From Amycolatopsis australiensis (GTDB lineage: Bacteria > Actinomycetota > Actinomycetes > Mycobacteriales > Pseudonocardiaceae): DNA of 64,000 bases. This document shows positions 22,719 through 30,104 of this stretch, one piece after another (positions within the stretch are counted from its first letter, which is position 1; each line of letters begins with the position of its first letter). The position numbers and the translations under genes were made by a program. The stretch covers positions 8,786 to 72,785 of the forward strand of contig NZ_FPJG01000001.1 in the NCBI RefSeq assembly GCF_900119165.1, written 5' to 3'. The notes below the pieces were generated by a model. The model worked only from the letters and a program-made list of their open reading frames with translations. It did not search any database and had not been told where the DNA came from.

Positions 22719-22996
22719 GACGGTCCCGCCGCCTCTCGTGCCGGCGGGTTCGGGCGGACGAGGTCGTCGAAGGACCCGACGCTGCTGGACCGGCCTTCGA
22801 CAACCGAGAGGGCGTAGGTGAGCACGAGGTGGGCGGTGCGGGCTTCGATGCGGGCGGCGCCGGTGACGTTGCCGAGGCCGGCGGCGTGGCGTTGGTTGAG
22901 ATCGGCTTCGCGGCGGATCCAGCGGGTGCGTTCGCGGCGCAGGACGGCCGCGGCGGGGCTGGGTTCGGCCGGGTCGGGCAGCAGAGTGTCAGGCAC
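22715..22996 (-). CDS. hypothetical helical protein
   Basis: A 93-residue protein: Pro-rich head, then a basic helix (VLRRERTRWIRREADLNQRH) and a second helix (ARIEARTAHLVLTYALSVVE), ending in a polar tail. The ATGA overlap with 22431-22718 indicates coupling. It follows the NUDIX gene in the same direction with an 86-base gap. No motif recognised. Confidence 0.6.
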   Translation of the reverse strand: MPDTLLPDPAEPSPAAAVLRRERTRWIRREADLNQRHAAGLGNVTGAARIEARTAHLVLTYALSVVEGRSSSVGSFDDLVRPNPPAREAAGPS

Positions 22997-23082
22997 GAGG
23001 TGGTCTCCAGGTGACGGCGAAGGCCCAGCACCCCGCGGTCGACACCGACGTGCAGGGTGCTGGGCCAGGTGACGAGTGAGGC

Positions 23083-23772
23083 TCAGGCGATCGGGGTCAG
23101 GCCGTGAGGGGTGTCGACGACGTCGGCGAGGATGCGGATGTGGTCGAAGGCCAGCTGGTCAGGCATGGACAGCACGGTGCTGACCGGCAGCCAGCGGGCG
23201 TGCTCGGCGTCGGAGCCGGCAGTCGGGGTGGGCTGGTGGTCAAGGCGGGCGGTGTAGACGGTGGAGGCGACCGGTCCGCGGGGGTCGCGGCCGGGGGTGT
23301 CGTAGACGCCGACGCGGCGCAGCCGCGCCTGCTGGGCCGTGAGCCCGGTTTCCTCGCGCAGTTCGCGGTAGGCGGCGACTTCGGTGTCGTCCTGGCCCTC
23401 GCGCGCGCTGTCGCGGTCGGCGAGGTCGACGTAGCCGCCGGGCAGAGCCCATCGTCCGGCGAACGGGTCGTGGCGGCGGCGAATCAGCAGGACCGAGAGC
23501 ACGCCGTCGCGTTCGGCGAGCAGGACGACATCGACGGTGCGGGCGACGTCGACCGGGTTGCCCAGGCGGGCGAGGATCGCGGCCCAGATTTCGGGGGCCT
23601 GGTGGTGGTTGACCCCGTCGCGCAGCTTGCCGTTGGCCGCGCACACGAGGTGTTCGAAGGCACGGCGGGCCTCGTCTTCGCTGGGCAGGGGCCGGGTGGA
23701 GAGGGTGCGGCCGTCGAGGAACGCGACGAGCTGGTTGAACGAGTGCGCGTCGGTCACGGTGGTCATCGCCAT
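23083..23772 (-). CDS. NUDIX hydrolase
   Basis: A 229-residue protein from ATG 23772 (GGAGGACACCCAGC upstream; ATG 23766 is an alternative). A helical head of about 75 residues precedes the NUDIX fold: VVLLAERDGVLSVLLIRRR, FAGRWALPGG, then REL REETGL. The Nudix box (GX5EX7REUXEEXGU) has an insertion between GGY and the AYRELREETGLT helix. The family hydrolyses nucleoside diphosphates linked to another moiety. NUDIX proteins are frequent accessory genes on actinobacterial conjugative elements; the substrate is unknown. Confidence 0.85.
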   Translation of the reverse strand: MAMTTVTDAHSFNQLVAFLDGRTLSTRPLPSEDEARRAFEHLVCAANGKLRDGVNHHQAPEIWAAILARLGNPVDVARTVDVVLLAERDGVLSVLLIRRRHDPFAGRWALPGGYVDLADRDSAREGQDDTEVAAYRELREETGLTAQQARLRRVGVYDTPGRDPRGPVASTVYTARLDHQPTPTAGSDAEHARWLPVSTVLSMPDQLAFDHIRILADVVDTPHGLTPIA

Positions 23773-23861
23773 GCTGGGTGTCCTCCAGACAGGAAAGCAG
23801 ATGGGGTGGTGGTGCGGCCGGGGGCGGGCCAGCGCTCCCGGTGCTCGAGGGGCCGCGGTGG

Positions 23862-24602
23862 TTACCAGCGCAGGTCGCGGCCGGGGTTGGGCAGGTGCTC
23901 GAGGGTGCAGGCCGGGCACATCCAGTGCCGGCCGCGGCGGGCCCAGCGCGCACTGACGGCTTCGACGAGCAGGACGTTGCGCTCGGCGTGGCGCAGCACG
24001 CCAGCGTCGCTGCCGTCCTCGTCCTGGGCGTGCAGCTGCAGGGGCCGGCCGGTGCCGTCATCGCACAGCGGCGCCGCGCAGCGCAGCGACCATGTCGGGG
24101 CCGGGTCGAATCCGACATGGGCTTCGTCGGCGGGCAGCTGGTCCAGCAGCTGCCACAAGTCGGCAAAGGGAACGCTGGCGACGTCGCCGTCACCGGCCCC
24201 GACCCGCCACAGCGGGCCGTGGGACAGCCAGCTGGTGCGAGCCCACCACAGCGGGCGCCGCTCGGCCTGGGCGCGGGTGAATCGGGCGCTGACCTCACGG
24301 GCCAGCCGGGCCGAGGCCGGGCTGCCGGTGGGGTAGGGCCAGTCGAGGTCGAAGTCGGCCAGGTGCGTGGCCAGCTCGCGGATGTAGGTCAGGGTGGTCG
24401 GCCGGACCCGGCCGCCGCCGGGGGCGCTGAGCGTCCACAGGCCGGTGAACGCGCCGTCGGGGGTGCGGTCGGCGACGATGAGCAGCCCGGGCACCGCGGT
24501 GGGTTCGCCGTCCCGGCCCTCCGGCGGCGGGGGCGGGGTACGCGGGGCGGGAACGGCACCGAGCGGGGTGGCGGTCGTGGTGGTGAACGGGACGGTGGTC
24601 AT
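23862..24602 (-). CDS. hypothetical protein with C-terminal C-x2-C
   Basis: A 246-residue protein from ATG 24602 (GCAAGGAGCTCC upstream). A Thr/Pro-rich head leads to a compact domain (GLLIVADRTPDGAFTGLWTL; LATHLADFDLDWPYP; WWARTSWLSHGPLWRVGAG) and a tail WMCPACTLEHLPNPG carrying one C-x2-C. The ATG overlaps the upstream TGA. It lies between the NUDIX gene and small helical genes. No family recognised. Confidence 0.65.
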   Translation of the reverse strand: MTTVPFTTTTATPLGAVPAPRTPPPPPEGRDGEPTAVPGLLIVADRTPDGAFTGLWTLSAPGGGRVRPTTLTYIRELATHLADFDLDWPYPTGSPASARLAREVSARFTRAQAERRPLWWARTSWLSHGPLWRVGAGDGDVASVPFADLWQLLDQLPADEAHVGFDPAPTWSLRCAAPLCDDGTGRPLQLHAQDEDGSDAGVLRHAERNVLLVEAVSARWARRGRHWMCPACTLEHLPNPGRDLRW

Positions 24603-24937
24603 GGGCGGGAGCTCCTTGCGCGGGTGCAGTGGCTCAGGCGGATGCGGGGGCGGCCGTTGGGCTCGGTGGCCACGGCCGGGGTGTAGGTCGGGCTGTCGTG
24701 GATGTGGCGGCCGAACCGAATGGCCAGGGCAGTGACGACCTCGCGGGGCGGTGTGGTCCACTCCGGGGAAGCGGCTGCGGCCTGCCGCAGCGGCGCGAGT
24801 GTCGGCTCGAGCCAGAACTCGTAGTCGTTCCAGGCAGCGGCGATGTCGCGCCCGGCCTGCTTGGCGGCCGCCGGGGCCGCGTGGTGCTGGTGCTGCAGGT
24901 AGTCGGCGATGTCGGTGGCGCGCACGGTCGAGGGCAC
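24599..24937 (-). CDS. hypothetical helical protein
   Basis: A 112-residue protein. Helices TDIADYLQHQHHAAPAAAKQ, AGRDIAAAWNDYEFWLE and EVVTALAIRFGRHIHDS are followed by a basic tail. It may be a small adaptor or DNA-associated protein, but nothing specific is visible. Coupled by ATGA to the next gene. The 56-base gap before the zinc/membrane gene to its right is short enough for a shared transcript. Confidence 0.6.
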   Translation of the reverse strand: MPSTVRATDIADYLQHQHHAAPAAAKQAGRDIAAAWNDYEFWLEPTLAPLRQAAAASPEWTTPPREVVTALAIRFGRHIHDSPTYTPAVATEPNGRPRIRLSHCTRARSSRP

Positions 24938-24993
24938 CGATCGGTCCTCCCTTCACAGCAGGCCGCGCACGGCGCGCGAGCCGGGGGCGGGGG

Positions 24994-25245
24994 TCAGTCG
25001 TCGCGACTGCGGCCAAGCAGCCGGGAGATGGCGCGGACCTTCCGGCCGGATCCGCCGCATTTCCCGCAATGGCGCCAGTTCTTGCCAGTGGGCGAGTGGT
25101 GCCTGCCGCCGCTGCAGTGCGAACAGGAGGTGTGGGGCCAAATCAGGCCGGACACCCCGTAGAGGACGACGACGAGGACCAGGACCACGACGAACCGGGC
25201 CGTGGAGTCGAGGCTGTTGAAGGCGTTGAGCAAGGCCGTGAGCAT
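24994..25245 (-). CDS. small membrane protein with zinc-ribbon tail
   Basis: An 83-residue protein from ATG 25245. One membrane helix (ARFVVVLVLVVVLYGVSGLI) is followed by a cytoplasmic tail with CSHCSGG, HH, HCGKCGGSGRK: two C-x2-C pairs and His residues that should hold zinc, like a half DnaJ zinc finger. The basic end (RLLGRSRDD) may touch nucleic acid. It is preceded by a perfect terminator hairpin. Role unknown. Confidence 0.65.
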   Translation of the reverse strand: MLTALLNAFNSLDSTARFVVVLVLVVVLYGVSGLIWPHTSCSHCSGGRHHSPTGKNWRHCGKCGGSGRKVRAISRLLGRSRDD

Positions 25246-25270
25246 CGGGTTTCCCCCAGCGAGTCGGAGA

Positions 25271-25319
25271 GCAGACGGGGCGGGGTGATCCCGGCGTCGG
25301 ATCACCCCGCCCCGTCTGC
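25271..25319 (-). terminator. perfect 21-bp terminator hairpin
   Basis: Arms 25271-25291 and 25299-25319 are perfect complements (GCAGACGGGGCGGGGTGATC... reversed) around the loop CGGCGTC. It lies between the 25346 gene's stop and the ATG at 25245, so it should end or attenuate the upstream part of the minus transcript. Confidence 0.75.
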
Positions 25320-25345
25320 GCTGTGCGGGTTGGTTGTCGAAGCGG

Positions 25346-25996
25346 TCAGGCCGCCGGAATTTCGTGGCGCTCGCGGGCGGCGATCTCCTGCCGGTCCTGC
25401 AGGACGTTCACGAGCGCGTGCAGACCGTGGCCGATCAGGATCCGCAGCAGCACCACGGAGGCGATCGGGACGACCCGCACCGCCAGCTGCGGACCGAGCA
25501 CTGCCAGCTCGGCCGGGTCGTTGTGGTGCCACAGGGCCACTGCGACCGGCAACGCCGGGTACAGCAGCAGCGCGGTGAACGCGAAGTCGACGACGAAGAT
25601 CCGCCGCTCCAGGGCACGGCTGTCCCGATTGATCTCCCACAGCTGGTAGGCGGTGACGCCGTCGAGGTGGTGGGTCAGGGCCCAGTTCTCCTGGATCGCG
25701 GCGCGGCTGTAGCCGAATCCGGCCAGCAGCAGCACCGCGACCGCGATGCCGGCGCCCCAGTGCTGCGGGGTGCCGCCGGTGGCGCCCGGCCACAGCAGCT
25801 GGGCCGGGGCGGTGAAGACCATCAGGTAGAACACGGCACCGGCCAGGCCCAGCATGGCCAGATCGGCCAGGGTCTGACCGATCCGCAGGTAGTCGGCGTA
25901 GCGGCCGCGCAGCCGCGGCCGCAGCCCGCCGTCCGGGCCGGCGGATTCGGTCCCGGCCGGCTCGGCGACGGCGGGAAATTCGGTGGTGGTCGACAT
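25346..25996 (-). CDS. membrane protein, four predicted helices
   Basis: A 216-residue protein from ATG 25996. A Pro/Glu head (1-35) precedes helices LAMLGLAGAVFYLMVF, AGIAVAVLLLAGFGYS, DFAFTALLLYPALPVAVALW and AVRVVPIASVVLLRILI, with a charged cytoplasmic tail. The layout is like the membrane 'spread' proteins of actinobacterial conjugative plasmids, which assist DNA movement through the mycelium; that link is inference from context near TraB. A perfect hairpin terminates it. Confidence 0.65.
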   Translation of the reverse strand: MSTTTEFPAVAEPAGTESAGPDGGLRPRLRGRYADYLRIGQTLADLAMLGLAGAVFYLMVFTAPAQLLWPGATGGTPQHWGAGIAVAVLLLAGFGYSRAAIQENWALTHHLDGVTAYQLWEINRDSRALERRIFVVDFAFTALLLYPALPVAVALWHHNDPAELAVLGPQLAVRVVPIASVVLLRILIGHGLHALVNVLQDRQEIAARERHEIPAA

Positions 25997-26133
25997 CAGA
26001 GGATCGGTCCCTTCATGCAGGCGAACGGGGGTCAGTGCGTCGCCGTGAGCGGTGGCCGGGCCGTGCGAGCGGTGGTGGCGAGGACGGCGATGGGCGATGG
26101 CCCACCCACGGCTGGTGAACGGGTTGTTGCCTT

Positions 26134-26553
26134 TCAGTCGGCCTCCGGCAACGCTTCGCTGGTCGTTTCGAGGTACCGGATCGGCTTCCCGAGCCGGGTC
26201 GCGTAGGTGATCTCGTTTCGGGTGGACTCGCCGATGTAGCCGCCGACGTTCAGCACGAGTACCTCGTCGGCGAGGTCGATCTTGCGCATGTGGAGCCGGT
26301 CCAGGCGCATCTTGGCGTTGGCGATTTCCGGGCCGAACAGCTGCGCCGACGCCAGATCCGCGTCGGACTTCGTGTCGCAGCCGATGGACAGGACGATGTG
26401 CCCTTCGAGCGTGAGCCGGAGGTTGGCCGTCCGGAAGGCGTCGCTGAATCGCGTGGAGCCGCACAACACGGTGATCTTCGGTGCGGGGCCGCGGTAATCG
26501 CGGACGACGTGATGGTGCTTGGCGCACTCGGTGCTGAAGTGGGGGGAGGACAT
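26134..26553 (-). CDS. nucleoside deoxyribosyltransferase/DUF4406-like protein
   Basis: A 139-residue Rossmann-like protein. KITVLCGSTRFSDAFRTANL is followed by GHIVLSIGCDTKSD, LDRLHMRKIDLADEVLVLN, GYIGESTRNEITYATRLGK and PIRYLE. The C-G-S-T-R start, the 'KIDLADEVLVLNV' strand and the 'GxST--EI-YA' helix are typical of the deoxyribosyltransferase-like superfamily seen on phages and plasmids, where it may salvage or modify nucleotides. Catalytic specificity cannot be read from sequence. Confidence 0.7.
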   Translation of the reverse strand: MSSPHFSTECAKHHHVVRDYRGPAPKITVLCGSTRFSDAFRTANLRLTLEGHIVLSIGCDTKSDADLASAQLFGPEIANAKMRLDRLHMRKIDLADEVLVLNVGGYIGESTRNEITYATRLGKPIRYLETTSEALPEAD

Positions 26554-26673
26554 GTCAGGGCTCCTCGGAGAAGGCTTGGTCAGCAGTGGTGAACGGCGTC
26601 GGCGGCTCTACGGGTTGGTCGCTCTGCAGCAGGGCGAGCCGGGGCGTCCTGGCTCGCATTCAAGAAGGGGTGT

Positions 26674-27240
26674 TCAGGCGGCTTGCGCTGCGCGGGCGAG
26701 CTGGTCGTCGGCGGCTTCGTGTTCGGCGGCGTTCTCGCCGTCGGGGCGGCGGGAGACGGCCAGGGCCAGCCGCTGCGCCAGCCTGGTGTCCAGGCCCGCG
26801 AAATCGGCGTGGTCGATCAGGACGTTGATCCGGTGGGCCAGCACCCAGCCGGGCTGGTCGATCTGGCCGGCCATCTGCTCGAGCACGGCCCGGACGTAGG
26901 GGTGGGCTTCCAGCTCCGGCACGGTGACCGTGCGGGGCGTGCGGTGGGCGCGGGTGGCGGCGACGTCGGCCAGCAGCGCGGCGAGGCGGGCGTCGTCGCG
27001 GTCGGCGGCGATCAGCTCGTGCTCGGTGACCGGGTGGTGCACCGAGCTCGACAGCGTGGCCAGCTCGGCGGTGGCTTCGGCCAGTGTGGCGAGGATGCGG
27101 GCGTCCTCGGTGTCGTCGTCGCTGCGGGTGAACGCGGCGACCAGGCCGTCGACGAGGTCGTCGAGCTCGAGGTAGCGCAGCTGCGGGTCGGCGGGGGTGT
27201 CGAGCGGCTCGCGCACGGGCATGGTGGTCGTGGTGTTCAA
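26674..27240 (-). CDS. hypothetical helical protein
   Basis: A 188-residue protein. I use the TTG at 27240 because AAGGAGCC lies seven bases upstream; the ATG at 27222 (MPVREPLDTP) is the alternative. Helices include LRYLELDDLVDGLVAAFTR, LATLAEATAELATLSSSV and YVRAVLEQMAGQIDQPGW, then HRINVLIDHADFAGLDTRLA. It is acidic overall, with no motif. It is divergent from the 27350 gene with 109 bases between. Confidence 0.65.
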   Translation of the reverse strand: MNTTTTMPVREPLDTPADPQLRYLELDDLVDGLVAAFTRSDDDTEDARILATLAEATAELATLSSSVHHPVTEHELIAADRDDARLAALLADVAATRAHRTPRTVTVPELEAHPYVRAVLEQMAGQIDQPGWVLAHRINVLIDHADFAGLDTRLAQRLALAVSRRPDGENAAEHEAADDQLARAAQAA

Positions 27241-27349
27241 GGCTGGGCTCCTTCGCGGGCGTGGACGGACTGCCGGCGGCGTTCCCAGCACGGCAGCCCG
27301 GGGTCGTGAGCAGGGGTTTTGTCGGTGTGGGCCGGTAGGGTCTGCCGGT

Positions 27350-27670
27350 ATGAGCGAGGAGTTGGTGTTCTCCCACGTGGCTGGGGCAGCGTTTCGGGAC
27401 GAACGCGAGATCGACCGGTTCGTCGCGATGAAGGCGGTGTTCAACGTGCTGGGGCCGCCGTCGATGGATCGGCGCGGGGCGTTCAAGGAAGGCCACATGC
27501 ACTGCTTCAAGTTCTTGCGCAGCGGCTTCTCGGACTCGCAGCATCACGTGAAGGAGCAGCGGCGCCGGATGCTGTTGTGGGCCACCAAGGGCCGCGCCGA
27601 GCGGGGCCAGATCGAGGACTGGTCGCGGTTGATTCAGGCGATCGAGGAGATGTGGATTCTGGCGGGCTGA
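27350..27670 (+). CDS. hypothetical protein
   Basis: A 106-residue protein, one of few plus-strand genes here. It starts at ATG 27350 with no obvious ribosome site; TAGGGT nine bases upstream could be a -10 element for a leaderless message. Sequence: EIDRFVAMKAVFNVLGPPSM, FKEGHMHCFKFLRSGFSDS, RRRMLLWATKGRAERGQIE, DWSRLIQAIEEMW. It is basic and helical, with no known domain. It is convergent with the TraB-like gene, and a hairpin separates them. Confidence 0.6.
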   Translation: MSEELVFSHVAGAAFRDEREIDRFVAMKAVFNVLGPPSMDRRGAFKEGHMHCFKFLRSGFSDSQHHVKEQRRRMLLWATKGRAERGQIEDWSRLIQAIEEMWILAG

Positions 27671-27694
27671 GCGCAGGTTCTGTGACGACCGGGC

Positions 27695-27735
27695 GGCCGC
27701 CCCGAAAGGTCCGGTGCGGACTTTCGGGGGCGGCC
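27695..27735. terminator. hairpin between convergent genes
   Basis: GGCCGCCCCGAAAGGTCC pairs with GGACTTTCGGGGGCGGCC with two single-base bulges around GGTGC. CTTTC and GAAAG provide short T runs in either direction. It lies between stops at 27670 and 27745. Confidence 0.7.
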
Positions 27736-27744
27736 ACCGGTGTT

Positions 27745-29991
27745 TCAGGCGGCGCGGCGGCCCTCTTCGGTGAGGAAGTAGCGCACGGCCTTGCCGTTGC
27801 CTTCCCGGTCGATCAGCCCCATTTCCCGCAGCTTGCCCAGCAGCGTGCCCGCGTGCCGGGCGGTGCAGCCGATGGTGTCGGCGATCCGGCCGGGCTGGTC
27901 GAGCCCGGACGCGATCGCCCCCAGCACGAGCCGCAGCGACTCGTTCACCGCCTCCGCGGCAACCGGCTCCGCGGTGGGCTGTGCCGGTGCCGGCGGCGCG
28001 GGCGGCATGCCGATGGTCGGCGGCAGCGGAGCTCGTGACCCTGGCACCGGCCGCACGCCACCGGCGCTGCCGAACGCTCGCGGCCTCGTCATCAGCGCGG
28101 ACGCCGCGCCGCCGGCACCGGCGTCACCAGCCGCTGGGCGGGGCTGGGTGACGCTGAGCTTGGCGGCCTCGCTGCCGGCGTCGAGCTCAGCTGCGCGGCC
28201 GCGGGCCCGGGCGAACCACTCTTCGATGAGCACGACGTTGTCCGGGATCGTCCGGTCGCGGCTGCGCTCGCCGGTGGTTTCGTCCAGGGGGTAGGCGTCG
28301 TCCTGGTCCGGCGCCCACAGCCCCTGGTAGACCGCCTGCCGGGCCTCGGGGTGATCGGGTTTCATGACGTACCCGACGCCGGGCTTGCGGGGCAGGGTGT
28401 TCAGGTCGAACGCGTCCGGGCCGGAGGCGGCAATCCGCGAGCACGTCGCGTCCTCGACCCGCAGCCCGATGCCGTTGCCGGATTTGAGGAACGAACGCAG
28501 CGCGGTGTCGTGCCAGGTCTGCACCGACGGGTCCTGGTCCGCGCACAGGCACCCGATCCCGATCTTGTTCGCCTCCCGGAACAGGCTCTTCCAGCCCTCC
28601 TTGTTCTCCTTGGTGATGTTCAGGTGGGATTCGTCCATGATCACCAGCACGCCGGGGTAGTCCCGCGTGGGCCGGAACTTCCCGCGCAGGTGCGCCGGCT
28701 TGTTCGTCTCCCGGTACCGCTGGATTTCCTGCAGCCGCGCAAGCGCCAGATCGGCTTCGTCCCGGCCGTAGTGCTCGGTGTTGTCCCACAGCAACGGGCA
28801 GGACTCGCCGTTCTGCCCGTCGATGTGGATGACCTTGATGACCCCGGTCCACATCGCGCACAGGCCGATGATCTCCAGCAGCCGCGACTTTCCCGTGCCG
28901 GGGGAGCCCACGACCAGGCCGTTGAGCATGCGGCTGGCGTTGAACAGCCGGTAGGTGGCGGTGCCGCGGCCGTCGACGTAGGGACCGATCGGGACGAACC
29001 CGCCCGGCAGCAGCGCCGGGTCGGTGAAGAACGCCGCGCCCTTGATCGGCTGGGCCAGGATGACGGTGAACTTGACCAGGCCGGGCTGCTCGATCTCCTC
29101 GCCCTCGTCGTTGGTTTCGGTGTAGGGCTCGGCCAGCAGCCGGACAGCCGGGATGCCCAGAGCGGTGGCGATCTTGCCCAGCACGGCGTGGACGTCGGCC
29201 AGGGACTGCTTGCCCGGGGCCAGGCGCAGGACGTACTCGACGCCGTGGTCGAATCGCTCGCCGGCGATCAGCGCCGACCCTGGCAGGCAGTAGCCGGTCT
29301 TGCCGACGAAGTCGGCCCACAGCTTCGGGAACTTCGCGATCGTCGCGTCGTCGATCTCGACCGGCTCGACGGTCTCGGCGGCCGGTTCTGGCTCGCTCGC
29401 GGCCCGCAGGTCGTGCTGGTGGTGGCGCCACCAGCGGGCGCCGAGGGAGAAGTCGCCGATCATCGCCAGGGCCAGGCTGCCCCAGTTGACGCCGATCGCC
29501 ACGGCGAGGGTCATCCAGGCCGCGGCGGCCATGCCGAGCAGCCCGGTCCACAGCTGCCAGCCATCCAGCAGCTGCCGGCGGTGGCGGGCGATCCAGTAGC
29601 CGAGCGCGCTGGTGCCGAGCACGCCCAGCCCGGTCAGCAGGGCAGCGATCCCGGCGGCGTTCTGCGCGGCCTCGCGGATGACGAACGCGAACCCGATCAG
29701 TCCGGCGGTCAGGTAGTGCGGCAGCAGCTGCGCGCGGTTGCGGCGCTCGATCTCGGCCAGCGCCAGCCGCTGGGCCTTGGTGCGGGCACGCCGGGCCGCC
29801 CGGTTGCCCGGCTTTTCCGCCGGGTCGGCGGTCGCGGTGTGGTCGCCGGCGACCTGGTCGGGCAGGGTGGTCATCAGGGTCTGCACGGCCTGGGCCAGCT
29901 CGCGGGCGGTCTCGTCGAAGCTGCGCTCGATGGTGTCGAGCGGGTTGCCCTTGCCCCGGCCCGGGGCGTTCGGACGAGTGGTCGTCTTCAC
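27745..29991 (-). CDS. TraB/FtsK-type conjugal DNA translocase
   Basis: A 748-residue protein from GTG 29991 (GAGGAG site). Two or more membrane helices (about 95-170: YLTAGLIGFAFVI, IAALLTGLGVLGTSALGYWI, LAVAIGVNWGSLALAMIG) precede an FtsK/SpoIIIE ATPase: Walker A GSPGTGKS at 362-369, Walker B VLVIMDES near 448-455, and a sensor-like LCADQDPS. A Pro-rich linker ends in a winged helix (QPGRIADTIGCTARHAGTLL, REMGLIDREGNGKAVRYF) like the DNA-reading domain of actinobacterial TraB. The family moves double-stranded plasmid DNA between hyphae through a hexameric pore, reading short repeats at the clt site. Neighbours are membrane genes typical of transfer operons. Confidence 0.85.
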   Translation of the reverse strand: MKTTTRPNAPGRGKGNPLDTIERSFDETARELAQAVQTLMTTLPDQVAGDHTATADPAEKPGNRAARRARTKAQRLALAEIERRNRAQLLPHYLTAGLIGFAFVIREAAQNAAGIAALLTGLGVLGTSALGYWIARHRRQLLDGWQLWTGLLGMAAAAWMTLAVAIGVNWGSLALAMIGDFSLGARWWRHHQHDLRAASEPEPAAETVEPVEIDDATIAKFPKLWADFVGKTGYCLPGSALIAGERFDHGVEYVLRLAPGKQSLADVHAVLGKIATALGIPAVRLLAEPYTETNDEGEEIEQPGLVKFTVILAQPIKGAAFFTDPALLPGGFVPIGPYVDGRGTATYRLFNASRMLNGLVVGSPGTGKSRLLEIIGLCAMWTGVIKVIHIDGQNGESCPLLWDNTEHYGRDEADLALARLQEIQRYRETNKPAHLRGKFRPTRDYPGVLVIMDESHLNITKENKEGWKSLFREANKIGIGCLCADQDPSVQTWHDTALRSFLKSGNGIGLRVEDATCSRIAASGPDAFDLNTLPRKPGVGYVMKPDHPEARQAVYQGLWAPDQDDAYPLDETTGERSRDRTIPDNVVLIEEWFARARGRAAELDAGSEAAKLSVTQPRPAAGDAGAGGAASALMTRPRAFGSAGGVRPVPGSRAPLPPTIGMPPAPPAPAQPTAEPVAAEAVNESLRLVLGAIASGLDQPGRIADTIGCTARHAGTLLGKLREMGLIDREGNGKAVRYFLTEEGRRAA

Positions 29992-30104
29992 TGGGGTTCA
30001 CTCCTCGGGTTGGGGATCGGCTGCAGAGCCGGTTCCGCACCGACCTCCGCACCCGAAGGCCGCGGGGCCTGCGGGTGCGGGTGCCGGAACAGCGCCGGTG
30101 CTGG

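Noticed and set aside
28187..30052. 621-codon minus-strand frame overlapping TraB in another frame
   Set aside because: Arg/Pro/Gly-rich frame without domains; out-of-frame shadow.
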